Assembly: GCA_025994075.1 (NCBI GenBank)
Contig: JAMQGV010000049.1
Location: forward strand, 62,001 to 126,000
From: Vicinamibacteria bacterium
GTDB taxonomy: Bacteria; Acidobacteriota; Vicinamibacteria; Fen-336
Direction: 5' to 3'
Length of the DNA: 64,000 bases
Below the pieces are notes generated by a model, which did not search any database, was not told where the DNA came from, and saw only the letters and a list, made by a program, of their open reading frames with translations. Both the position numbers and the translations under genes were made by a program. This document shows, one piece after another, positions 26,691-34,719 of the stretch. How positions within the stretch are numbered: the first letter of the stretch is position 1; every line of letters begins with the position of its first letter.

Positions 26691-28382
26691 TCAGCGGCCC
26701 GCGGCGGCGGAGTCGGCCCAGCGGCGGTCGGCCGCGCCCTCCAGCACGCCCTTCTCGCGGTCGAACGCGATCGCCGCGACGACGCCCTGGATGCCGATCG
26801 GCTCCAGGCGGTGCCCGCGCTCGGCCAGCAGCGCGAGCGTGTCGGGCGAGAGCCCGTGGCGCTCGTAGCGGACCACGTCCGGCAGCCACTGGTGGTGGAA
26901 ACGCGGCGCGTCGACCGCCTCCTGGACGTTCATGCCGTAGTCGACGACGTTGAGGATCGTGTGCAGCACGGTGTTGATGATCGTGCGGCCGCCGGGCGTG
27001 CCCGTCACCAGCCGCAGCGTGCCGTCCTTCGCCAGGATCGTCGGCGCCATCGACGACAGCATGCGCTTGCCGGGTGCCGCCAGGTTGGGCTCGGTGCCGA
27101 TCAGGCCCGTCTCGTCGGTCAGCCCGGGCCCGGCGTTGAAGTCGCCCATCTCGTTGTTGAGCAGGAAGCCGGCGCCGGGCACGACGATCTTCGAGCCGTA
27201 GCCGGCCTCGAGGGTGTAGGTGAGCGCGACCGCGTTGCGCTGGTCGTCGACCACCGAGAGGTGGGTCGTCTCCTCGCTCTCCGCCGGCCACTCGAAACTC
27301 GACGGGCTCGACACGGACGCGCGCTGCGGATCGATCGTGCGGCGCAGCTCGCGCGCGTAGTCCTTCGAGAGCAGCCGCGTCATCGGCATGTCGGGGTTGT
27401 GGTCGGGGTCACCCATGTGGCGGGCGCGGTCGGCGAAGGCCCGCCGCATCGCCTCCGTGATCAGGTGCACCGAGGCCGCCGAGCGGAAGCCCATCGCGCC
27501 CAGGTCGTCCTGCTCCAGGATGTTGAGCATCTGGATCAGGGCCGTGCCGCCGGAGCTCGGAGGCGGCATCGAGATCACGTCGTGGCCGCGGTACTGGCCG
27601 CGCACCGGGATCCGCACCTTCGGCCGGTAGGCCGCGAGATCCGCCAGCGTGACGAGGCCGCCGCCGCGTTCCATCTCCTTCACGAGCAACCGCGCGGTCT
27701 CGCCTTCGTAGAAGCCCGCGGGGCCCCGCTCGGCGATCCGCTTCAGCGTGCGCGCGAGGTCCTTCTGGACCAGCAGGTCGCCCGCCTCGTACGGCTCGCC
27801 CTCGCGGGTGAAGGCCGCGCGCGAGGCCGGGTGCTTCAGCAACGCGGGCAGCACGCGCCGCAGGTCGCGGGCGAGCTCCTCGGTGACCGGGAAGCCCTCC
27901 TCGGCGAGGCCGATCGCCGGCGCCACCAGCCGCTTCCACGGCAGCGTGCCGTGCTGCTTCCACGCGAGGTGGAGGCCGGCGACCGTGCCCGGCACGCCGG
28001 CCGAGAGCAGCCCCTCGTGATGGCGCTCCTTGTCGTAGCGGCCCTCGCTCAGGAACATCGTGGGCGTCGCCCGCGCGGGCGCCGTCTCGCGGAAGTCGTA
28101 GGCGATCGGCTCGCCTTTCGCGGGGCGCAGCAGCAGGAAGCCGCCGCCGCCGACGTTGCCCGCGGAGGGGTGCACGACCGCCAGCGCGAACGCCGTGGCC
28201 ACCGCCGCGTCGACCGCGTTGCCGCCCTCCCACAGCACCTCGACGCCCACCTGCGAGGCGGCGAACTGCTGGCTGACGACCATCCCGTGCTTCGCCCGCA
28301 GCGGCTGCGAGCCGGCGCGGGCGGCGCCGGGCGCGACGAGGATCGACAGGGCGGCGAGCAGGGCGGGGGCGTGCGTGCGCAT
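26691..28382 (-). CDS. ggt: Gamma-glutamyltranspeptidase
   Basis: A periplasmic, self-processing Ntn-hydrolase that cleaves the gamma-glutamyl bond of glutathione and related compounds; 563 aa, a usual length. A signal peptide (about 1-23, ending GAARA) is followed by the large-subunit signature (GGNAVDAAVATAFALAVVHP and GNVGGGGFLLL). The autocatalytic Thr is T373 in EETTHLSVVD, which would begin the small subunit; the GYGSKIVVPGAGFLLNNEMGDF block and the late GTPGGRTI match the active-site Gly-Ser/Asn elements. TAGACT on the minus strand (28394-28389) sits 6 bases from the ATG and there is no Shine-Dalgarno, so a leaderless mRNA is likely. It is followed by the DUF2071 gene. Confidence 0.95.
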   Translation of the reverse strand: MRTHAPALLAALSILVAPGAARAGSQPLRAKHGMVVSQQFAASQVGVEVLWEGGNAVDAAVATAFALAVVHPSAGNVGGGGFLLLRPAKGEPIAYDFRETAPARATPTMFLSEGRYDKERHHEGLLSAGVPGTVAGLHLAWKQHGTLPWKRLVAPAIGLAEEGFPVTEELARDLRRVLPALLKHPASRAAFTREGEPYEAGDLLVQKDLARTLKRIAERGPAGFYEGETARLLVKEMERGGGLVTLADLAAYRPKVRIPVRGQYRGHDVISMPPPSSGGTALIQMLNILEQDDLGAMGFRSAASVHLITEAMRRAFADRARHMGDPDHNPDMPMTRLLSKDYARELRRTIDPQRASVSSPSSFEWPAESEETTHLSVVDDQRNAVALTYTLEAGYGSKIVVPGAGFLLNNEMGDFNAGPGLTDETGLIGTEPNLAAPGKRMLSSMAPTILAKDGTLRLVTGTPGGRTIINTVLHTILNVVDYGMNVQEAVDAPRFHHQWLPDVVRYERHGLSPDTLALLAERGHRLEPIGIQGVVAAIAFDREKGVLEGAADRRWADSAAAGR

Positions 28383-28388
28383 GGGCCG

Positions 28389-28438
28389 AGTCTAGACCCG
28401 GCTCCGCTCTTGACCCCGGGGCCCGTTCGTACTACCAA
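28389..28438. promoter_or_regulatory. Divergent promoters of ggt and the acetolactate-decarboxylase-like gene
   Basis: On the plus strand TTGACC (28410-28415), 17 bases, TACCAA (28433-28438) is a reasonable sigma-70 promoter for the gene at 28498. On the minus strand TAGACT (28394-28389) is the -10-like box of ggt, 6 bases before its ATG. The two promoters nearly abut. Confidence 0.45.
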
Positions 28439-28497
28439 GCCGCTGAACGCGCCGAAGACGCAAGGCTCGCCAGGCGCGCGGGGGGAGCGAGGAACTC

Positions 28498-29229
28498 ATG
28501 CGCACGATACCGGTCGGCGTCGGTGGTTTCGCGCTGGCGGCGGTCCTGGCGGCGCAGTCGCCGCCGGCCGTCGAGGTGCGGGTCGCGGGCGAGATGCGAC
28601 GCGTGATGCGCGACGGCGACCTGCGCGCGACGATCGACCTGCGCGAGCTGGCCGCGACGCCGAACCTGTGGGCGCTGGGCCCGATCGAGGGCCTGCGCGG
28701 CGAGATCACGGTGCTGGACGGCGTGCCGTCGATCGCGACGATCCGTGACGGCGGCATCGAGGTCGCCGCGAGCTTCGACGTCAGGGCGGCGTTCCTCGTC
28801 CACGCGCAGGTCTCCTCCTGGCAGGAGGTGCCGATCCCGGCCGACGTCGTCGACGACGCGCAACTCGAGCGGTTCGTCGCCACGGCGGCCGCCGCGCGCG
28901 GGCTCGCTCCCGATCGGCCGTTCCCGTTCGCGGCCCGGGTCACCGTGCGCGCGGTCGCATTTCACGTGGTCGACAAGACGGACGCCGCGCCCCACTCGAT
29001 GGAGAAGCACGACGCGATCAAGGTCCGCTTCACGCTCGAGGACGCGCCCGTCCGCCTCGTGGGCTTCCACTCCGACCGGCATCACGGCGTCTTCACCCAC
29101 CACGGGACGAACGTGCATGTTCACCTCGTGACGGAGGACGGGCGGCGTTCGGGCCATCTCGACAGCGTCCGTCTCGCGCCGGGCGGCACGCTGCTGCTGC
29201 CCGGGCGCAAGGAGGCGGGAGCGCGATGA
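28498..29229 (+). CDS. Exported alpha-acetolactate-decarboxylase-like protein
   Basis: A 243-aa protein resembling alpha-acetolactate decarboxylase (AlsD/BudA), the zinc enzyme that forms acetoin. Family-like blocks are ALGPIEGLRGEITVLDGVPSI (the LxGExxxxDG core) and the metal site H207-x-H209-x10-H220 in VHVHLVTEDGRRSGHL, with the 2- and 11-residue spacing of known enzymes. Unusually it begins with an apparent signal peptide (about 1-20, LAAVLAAQS), implying export, and it has a His-rich HHGVFTHHG insert before the site. GAGGAA precedes the ATG. It is coupled by ATGA to the next gene; no acetolactate synthase is nearby, so the physiological substrate may differ. Confidence 0.7.
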   Translation: MRTIPVGVGGFALAAVLAAQSPPAVEVRVAGEMRRVMRDGDLRATIDLRELAATPNLWALGPIEGLRGEITVLDGVPSIATIRDGGIEVAASFDVRAAFLVHAQVSSWQEVPIPADVVDDAQLERFVATAAAARGLAPDRPFPFAARVTVRAVAFHVVDKTDAAPHSMEKHDAIKVRFTLEDAPVRLVGFHSDRHHGVFTHHGTNVHVHLVTEDGRRSGHLDSVRLAPGGTLLLPGRKEAGAR

Positions 29230-29993
29230 GGGCCACTCTCCTCAAGCTGCTGCCCTACGCCGTGGGCCTGTTGCTCGCGTGGGTGCTGCTGCATCCGCCG
29301 GAGTGGCTTGGGCCGTGGCGCTACCCGGCGGTGGCCGCCCTGGTCCTGCTCGCGCTGGTGGCCTTCACCGCGGTGCAGATCCTGATCAACCTGCCGGCGG
29401 ACATCTCGCTCGAGCCGGACCCGGCTGCGGCCACGGTTCCCGAGATCGATCGACTCGTGACCGAGGCGGAGTCGTGCGGCTTCGAGCGGGTCGGCGGCTG
29501 GCGCGTGGGCGTCGCTCCGCCCGCCCGGATGGTCGCGGGGGTTCACGGCGCCGAGCGGGCTTACGTCGCCGTCTACCGCACCGACACGATTCCCGCCCGC
29601 ACCGTCTTCGACTTCGTGTCGATCTTCGAGGGCGAGCGCGGCGGGCTGACGACGACCTCGGCGATCGAGGGCGTCGCCCTCCCCGGAGCTCCCGGCAGCC
29701 TGCGCCAGGCGCTGCCGGGCGAGCCGCTCACCGCGTGCTGGCAGCGCCATCGCGAGGCGCTCGCCTTCCTGTCGGAGCGAGGCCTGCCGCCGCGCTCCGT
29801 CCTGCCCTCGGCGTTCGTCGGCGACTTCCGCGAGAGCTTTCGGCGCCAGCGCGCGGCGTTCCTGGCGCGGCCGCTGGGCACGACGCTCGTCACGCTGTTC
29901 CGCGCGGCGTTCCGCACGAGCCCCGAAGTCGGCCCGCTCGTGTCGCGCCGAGGCATCGAAGCCGCGGCCGCGCGGGTCCGGGCCGGCGCGTGA
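29226..29993 (+). CDS. Hypothetical protein with two N-terminal membrane helices
   Basis: A 255-aa protein I do not recognise. Two hydrophobic helices lie at about residues 6-22 (KLLPYAVGLLLAWVLL) and 34-56 (PAVAALVLLALVAFTAVQIL); the remaining about 200 residues are soluble, with DRLVTEAESCGFERVGGWRVG and several Arg-rich helices near the C-terminus. The ATG overlaps the stop of the decarboxylase-like gene (ATGA), so the two are probably co-translated. No catalytic motif is visible. Confidence 0.7.
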   Translation: MRATLLKLLPYAVGLLLAWVLLHPPEWLGPWRYPAVAALVLLALVAFTAVQILINLPADISLEPDPAAATVPEIDRLVTEAESCGFERVGGWRVGVAPPARMVAGVHGAERAYVAVYRTDTIPARTVFDFVSIFEGERGGLTTTSAIEGVALPGAPGSLRQALPGEPLTACWQRHREALAFLSERGLPPRSVLPSAFVGDFRESFRRQRAAFLARPLGTTLVTLFRAAFRTSPEVGPLVSRRGIEAAAARVRAGA

Positions 29994-30030
29994 TCCGGGA
30001 GGCGGACCCGACGCTTTAGACTTGGACGCG

Positions 30031-30711
30031 ATGCGCCTGTCAGGAGTCGCTGCCACGCTGGCGGCCGCCGCGATCGCGCTCCCGCTGTCCGCGGGCGAGG
30101 TCGTCGGCGCGCTGATCCAGCTCGAGACCTTCACCCCCTTCCGCGACACGCAGTGGAGCGAGGCGGCCCCCGTGCGCTTCGCGCTGCTGCCGGACGGCAC
30201 GTTGTTCGTCGGCGGCTCGGCCGTGGTGTTCGAGGGCCGGCTCGACAAGAAGGAGATCAAGGAACTCGAGCGCCAGGCGGACGCCGTGCGCAAGCTGAAG
30301 GGCCTGGGGCCCGAGGTGCGCTGGGGCGGCGACGCGGAGCGCCGCTACCTGCTGCGGCTGGGCGGCAAGAAGCCGCTGAAGCTCGAGGCGCGCGGCGAGC
30401 CGGGCCGAGCGCCCGCGGCGCAGCGCGCGCTGGCGGCGCTGGTGGCGCGACTCGAGGAGTTCGTGCACCCGTCGCTGCGCTTCCACCGTTCGACCGCCTT
30501 CTGGGCGCGCGGCCGCGAGCAGGCGCTGCCCGGCGGCTGCAAGCCGTGGACGCTGCCGCTGCCGCTCGCGCAGGTCACGGGCGCGGGCGCGGGCGCGACC
30601 TGGGAGCAGTTGCGCGACTGGCCGCACGGCGCCGACCCGGCGTCGGTGTGCCACGACGGGCGCCGCTACGCGGTGTGGTTCAAGCCGCTGCTGCCCGGCG
30701 AGCAGCCCTGA
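30031..30711 (+). CDS. Hypothetical exported protein
   Basis: A 226-aa protein with a signal peptide (about 1-20, ending LPLSAGE). The mature part has an ALLPDGTLFVGGSAVVFEGRLDKKEIKELERQ segment, basic helices in the middle and two Cys near the C-terminus. No family is recognised. The ATG at 30031 is preferred to a TTG at 30022: TAGACT (30016-30021) lies 9 bases before the ATG and would overlap the TTG start, and there is no Shine-Dalgarno, fitting a leaderless transcript. Confidence 0.6.
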   Translation: MRLSGVAATLAAAAIALPLSAGEVVGALIQLETFTPFRDTQWSEAAPVRFALLPDGTLFVGGSAVVFEGRLDKKEIKELERQADAVRKLKGLGPEVRWGGDAERRYLLRLGGKKPLKLEARGEPGRAPAAQRALAALVARLEEFVHPSLRFHRSTAFWARGREQALPGGCKPWTLPLPLAQVTGAGAGATWEQLRDWPHGADPASVCHDGRRYAVWFKPLLPGEQP

Positions 30712-30748
30712 CGCGTCGCGCGCCGCGCGCGGGCGTGAGCCATTGCAC

Positions 30749-30778
30749 TTGACGCGGGGCCCGTTCCGCGGTCATAGT
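30749..30778 (+). promoter_or_regulatory. Sigma-70-type promoter of rho
   Basis: TTGACG (30749-30754), an 18-base spacer and CATAGT (30773-30778). The predicted +1 near 30785 leaves a leader of about 40 bases that contains GGAGG (30786-30790) and a 10-codon ORF. The spacer shares CGGGGCCCGTTC with the promoter spacer at 28417-28428. Confidence 0.55.
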
Positions 30779-30795
30779 CTGGCTCGGAGGTCACG

Positions 30796-30828
30796 ATGAC
30801 CGGATCGCGGAGGGCGGGCCGCCCGTGA
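30796..30828 (+). CDS. Putative 10-aa leader peptide overlapping the rho start
   Basis: ATG at 30796 has the best ribosome binding site of the region (GGAGG 5 bases upstream) and reads MTGSRRAGRP before a TGA that overlaps the rho GTG in a GTGA. This arrangement would couple rho translation to the leader. An alternative is a one-base sequence error that would fuse the leader to rho, which would then start at this ATG. Confidence 0.4.
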   Translation: MTGSRRAGRP

Positions 30829-32087
30829 GGCACGGCCCGCGGCATTCGCGGCGCCATCGACACCCCCATCACAATCGCCCGGGCGGACCCCAGCAGCAGT
30901 TCCAGGGGCCGCGAGGTGCGAAGGACCCCCGACAAGTCCCCATCCCGACCACGGGACCGACGACGCCGGTCGCTGGCGTCGCGGAGATCACAGAGGGCGT
31001 CGGCGGGTATGTGAGGCTGGTCAGTAACAACTACCTTCAGCACCGGGACGACGTGGTGATCCCGGCCCAGGTCGCGCGCGACTTCGCGTTGCGCGACGGC
31101 ATGGAGATCGAAGGACTGGCCCGCGACGGGGGCAACGGTCGCCGCGTACTCGTTGAAGTGGAGAAGGGAAGCGGGCTCAGCGTGGAGCAGTACCGCGCGC
31201 TGCCCCACTTCGCCGATCTCGTTTCCATCAACCCGAACAAGGCGTTCCGGCTGTCCGCAGAGCAGTCCGAGACCTCGCTGCGGGTGATCGATCTCGTCGC
31301 GCCGGTCGGCTACGGCCAGCGCGGGCTGATCGTGTCGCCGCCCAAGGCGGGCAAGACGACGCTGCTCGAGCACCTCGGTCGCGCCGTCACGAAGCACCAC
31401 CCCGAGGTGCACCTGATCCTGCTGCTCGTCGACGAGCGGCCGGAGGAGGTGACCCACTTCCGGCGCGCGGTGCCGGCGGAGGTGCTGGCGTCGTCGTCCG
31501 ACTCGGCCGCCGACTCCCACCTCAAGCTGGCCCGGCTCGCGATCGAGCGCTCCAAGCGCCTGGTCGAGGCCGGCCGCCACGTCGTGATCCTGCTCGACTC
31601 GCTGACCCGGCTCGGCCGCGCCAGCAACCGCGAGATCGGCCCCGGCGGGCGCACCATGTCCGGCGGCGTCGACAACCGCGCGCTCCAGTTCCCGCGCCAG
31701 TTCTTCGGCGCGGCCCGCAACTGCGAAGGGGCCGGCAGCCTCACCATCCTCGCGACGGCGCTGATCGAGACCGGCTCGCGGATGGACGAGGTGATCTTCC
31801 AGGAGTTCAAGGGCACCGGGAACATGGAGCTGATCCTCGACCGCAACATCGCGGACCGGCGGATCTTCCCCGCGGTCGACGTGCTGAAGTCCGGCACCCG
31901 CCGCGAGGAGCTGCTGGTCCCGGCCGAGGAGTTGAAGCAGCGCTACCTGCTGCGCCGCGCTCTCGCCGAGCTGTCGACGGTCGACGCCGCGCAGTTCCTG
32001 ATCGACAAGATCCAGAAGACGCCGTCGAACCAGGCCCTGCTGGGCGCCCTGGGCTCGGCCGCGCCGCAGCGCCGGGTGCTGCGCTAG
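30825..32087 (+). CDS. rho: Transcription termination factor Rho
   Basis: The hexameric RNA-dependent ATPase that terminates transcription; 420 aa. The cold-shock-like RNA-binding domain is at about 52-115 (GYVRLVSNNYLQHRDDVVIP), then the RecA-type motor: Walker A PPKAGKTTL at 172-180, LLLVDERPEEVTHFRR, Walker B VVILLDSLTRL, the Q-loop/R-loop blocks RALQFPRQFFGAARN and FKGTGNMELILDRNIADRRIFPA. In place of the usual N-terminal helix bundle and long insertions it has a short His/Arg/Pro/Gln-rich tail (about 1-45), probably disordered and RNA-contacting. The start is GTG 30825; a translated 10-codon leader overlaps it by 4 bases. The gene is followed by a 14-bp hairpin. Confidence 0.95.
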   Translation: MRHGPRHSRRHRHPHHNRPGGPQQQFQGPRGAKDPRQVPIPTTGPTTPVAGVAEITEGVGGYVRLVSNNYLQHRDDVVIPAQVARDFALRDGMEIEGLARDGGNGRRVLVEVEKGSGLSVEQYRALPHFADLVSINPNKAFRLSAEQSETSLRVIDLVAPVGYGQRGLIVSPPKAGKTTLLEHLGRAVTKHHPEVHLILLLVDERPEEVTHFRRAVPAEVLASSSDSAADSHLKLARLAIERSKRLVEAGRHVVILLDSLTRLGRASNREIGPGGRTMSGGVDNRALQFPRQFFGAARNCEGAGSLTILATALIETGSRMDEVIFQEFKGTGNMELILDRNIADRRIFPAVDVLKSGTRREELLVPAEELKQRYLLRRALAELSTVDAAQFLIDKIQKTPSNQALLGALGSAAPQRRVLR

Positions 32088-32097
32088 CCACACTCCG

Positions 32098-32137
32098 GCG
32101 CGCGACGCGGGCAGCCGGACCGCCCCGCGTCGCGCGC
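32098..32137 (+). terminator. Strong hairpin 10 bases after rho
   Basis: A perfect 14-bp stem (32098-32111 with 32124-32137), 12-base loop. No T-tract follows, so it is either a non-canonical terminator or a 3' stabilising structure of the rho mRNA. Confidence 0.45.
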
Positions 32138-32210
32138 ACCGTTCCCGCCACTCTCCTCCACGCCGCAACCTTTCGCGGGCGGCCGGCGTCCCAGCACCCG
32201 GGAGGTTCCG

Positions 32211-34655
32211 GTGGGGAACTGGGCTGCGGAGTTGCGGACGGCCGTGCGACACCTCGCGAGGGGCCGCGCGACCACGCTGGCGGGGGTGCTCGCCCTCGGG
32301 CTGGGGATCGGCGTCGCCACGGCGCTCTTCAGCGTCGTCCACGCGGTGCTGCTGCGCCCGCTGCCGTACCCGGACAGCGAACGCCTGGTCCGCGTCCAGC
32401 CGATCAACCCGAAGGGCGCGCGCATGAACAACTTCTCGGAGCCCAACTTCGAGGACGTGCGCGACGCAACCCGCTCCTTCGAGGCGCTGGCGCTCTACTC
32501 GTCGTGGACGCAGTCCGTGGCGGGCGGCACGGAGCCGGTGCGGGCCGACGTCGCGGTCGTCTCCGACCGCTTCTTCGACGTGCTGGGCGTCGCGCCGCTG
32601 CTGGGGCGGCCGTTCTTGCCCGAGGAGCAGGCGCCGGGAGCTGCCCCGGCCGCCCTCGTCAGCCACGGCTTCTGGCGGCGGGCGCTCGCATCCCGCAGCG
32701 ACCTGGCCGCGCTCACGCTGCGGGCCGACGGCCGCAGCTACGCGGTGATCGGCGTGCTGCCGCCGGGCCCGGGCTTCCCGGTCGGCGCCGACGTGTGGGT
32801 GCCCAAGAACCAGTTCCCGGCCAGACCCAGCCGGACCGCGAACAACTGGCGGGTGGTCGGCCGCCTGCGCCCCGGCGTGTCGGTGGAGCAGGCGCGCCAG
32901 GAGACGAGCGGCGTCGCGCGCCGGCTGCGCGAGCGCTACGGCGACGACACCTGGATGGCCGACGCGGACGTGCGCTCCCTGCGGGAGTCGCTGACCGGCG
33001 ACGCGCGCCCGGCGCTGCTCGTGCTCTTCGCGGCGACGGGCGTGCTGCTGCTGGCCGCCTGCGCCAACGTGGCGAACCTGCTGCTGGCGCAGGCCGCGGC
33101 GCGCGAGCGCGAACTCGCGGTCCGGATCGCCCTCGGCGCCACGCGCGTGCGCCTGCTGCGGCAGCTCGCCACCGAGACGCTCGCGCTCGGGCTCGCCAGC
33201 GGCGTGGCCGGCGTCGCGTTCGCAGCGGTGGGAGTGCGCGTGTTGCTGGCGTTCGAGCCCGGCCGGCTGCCCCGCGTCGACGAACTCGGCCCGAGCCCTG
33301 CCGTGTTGCTGTTCGCGCTCGCGACGTCGCTGGCGACAGCCGTCGGCGTGGGGCTGTTCACCGGCTGGCGCGCCGTGCGCCGCGCGGGCCACGCGTCGCT
33401 GGTCGACGGCTCGCGCGGCGCCGCGACCGGGGCCAGCCGCCGGCTGCTGGACGCCCTCGTCGCATCGCAGGTCGCAGCCGCGGCGACCCTGCTGGTCGGA
33501 AGTGGCCTCCTGGGGCGCAGCCTCGCCGGTCTGCTCGACGTCGACCTCGGCTTTCGCGCCGAGCACCGCGTCGTGCTCGACGTGTCGCTGCCCCAGGTGT
33601 CGTCGCCCGCCGCCCTCGCCGATCGCGTGCGCTTCCACGACGAGGTCGTCAGGCGCCTGCGCGCCCTGCCCGGCGCCACCACCGTGGGCACGGTGAACAC
33701 GCCCCCGCTCGCCGGCGGCGGTGCCGACGGAGCCTTCCTGGCGACCGAGCAGCCCGTGCCGGACTTCGAGACGTTCAGCCGCCTGGCGAAGGACCCGGCG
33801 ATCACGGGGCACGCCGAGTTCCGGGGCGCAGGGCCGGGCTACCTGGCCGCGCTCGGCATTCCCCTGGTGCGCGGCCGCGACTTCGACGAGCGCGACGCCG
33901 CGGACTCCCCGCACGTCGCGCTCGTGTCGGAGTCGCTCGTCCGCGCGCGTTTCGCGGGCGTCGACCCGATCGGCCGCCAGATCCAGTTCGGGAACATGGA
34001 CGGCGACCTGCGCCCGTACACGATCGTGGGCGTGGTCGGCGACGTGCGCGACGACGGCCTCGACGCCCCGCCGCGGCCGACGTTCTACGCCGGCCTGCGG
34101 CAGCGCCCCGGCGCCTTCGGCGCGCTGAGTTTCGTCGCCCAGGTCGAGGGCGACCCGGCGGCGTTCGCGGCCGCTGCCCGCGGCATCGTGCGCACGCTGG
34201 CTCCCGACCTGCCGCCGCGCGTCCGCACGCTCGCTTCGCTGCGCGACGCCTCGCTTGCCGAGCGCCGCTTCGCGCTGCTCCTGCTCGGCGTCTTCGCAGG
34301 CGGGGCCCTTGCGCTCGCCGCCCTCGGCGTGTACGGCGTCGCCGCGTACACGGTCGCGCTGCGCACCCGCGAGATGGGGGTGCGCCTCGCGCTCGGCGCA
34401 CGGCCCGGGCAGGTGCTCGGCCTGGTGGTCGGCCAGGGGACTCGCGCGGTCGCGATCGGCGGGGCACTGGGCTTGCTCGGCGCGTTCGCCCTCGGCCGCG
34501 CGCTGTCGAGCCTGCTCTACGGCGTGCGTCCCGCGGACCCCGTCACGCTCGCCGGGGTGGCGCTGCTGATCACCTCGGCGGGCGTGATGGCGAGCTACTT
34601 CCCCGCGCGGCGCGCCGCCCGCCTCGACCCGGCCCACGCCCTGCGCGACGAGTAG
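32211..34655 (+). CDS. ADOP-type ABC transporter permease (MacB-PCD / FtsX, duplicated)
   Basis: An inner-membrane permease of 814 aa of the acidobacterial duplicated orphan permease type. The N-terminus (LRTAVRHLARGRATTLAGVLALGLGIGVATALFSVV) is the family hallmark, followed by a MacB-like periplasmic domain (about 50-240), an FtsX membrane block (about 265-400), a second periplasmic domain (about 430-660) and a second FtsX block to the C-terminus (LRTREMGVRLALGARPGQVL; ends RLDPAHALRDE). No ATPase gene is adjacent, as is usual for this family, which is why members are called orphan permeases; the substrate is unknown. The GTG start has GGAGG 5 bases upstream. Confidence 0.92.
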   Translation: MGNWAAELRTAVRHLARGRATTLAGVLALGLGIGVATALFSVVHAVLLRPLPYPDSERLVRVQPINPKGARMNNFSEPNFEDVRDATRSFEALALYSSWTQSVAGGTEPVRADVAVVSDRFFDVLGVAPLLGRPFLPEEQAPGAAPAALVSHGFWRRALASRSDLAALTLRADGRSYAVIGVLPPGPGFPVGADVWVPKNQFPARPSRTANNWRVVGRLRPGVSVEQARQETSGVARRLRERYGDDTWMADADVRSLRESLTGDARPALLVLFAATGVLLLAACANVANLLLAQAAARERELAVRIALGATRVRLLRQLATETLALGLASGVAGVAFAAVGVRVLLAFEPGRLPRVDELGPSPAVLLFALATSLATAVGVGLFTGWRAVRRAGHASLVDGSRGAATGASRRLLDALVASQVAAAATLLVGSGLLGRSLAGLLDVDLGFRAEHRVVLDVSLPQVSSPAALADRVRFHDEVVRRLRALPGATTVGTVNTPPLAGGGADGAFLATEQPVPDFETFSRLAKDPAITGHAEFRGAGPGYLAALGIPLVRGRDFDERDAADSPHVALVSESLVRARFAGVDPIGRQIQFGNMDGDLRPYTIVGVVGDVRDDGLDAPPRPTFYAGLRQRPGAFGALSFVAQVEGDPAAFAAAARGIVRTLAPDLPPRVRTLASLRDASLAERRFALLLLGVFAGGALALAALGVYGVAAYTVALRTREMGVRLALGARPGQVLGLVVGQGTRAVAIGGALGLLGAFALGRALSSLLYGVRPADPVTLAGVALLITSAGVMASYFPARRAARLDPAHALRDE

Positions 34656-34679
34656 GCGCTTCAGCGACCGAACACGACA

Positions 34680-34685
34680 TAGAAT
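34680..34685 (+). promoter_or_regulatory. -10 box (TAGAAT) of the esterase gene
   Basis: TAGAAT 34 bases before the ATG, followed by a leader with a GGAGAGGAG ribosome binding site. No convincing -35 box is seen. Confidence 0.4.
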
Positions 34686-34719
34686 CCCGCGCACCGTCCA
34701 CTCGGGAGAGGAGCGCGCC

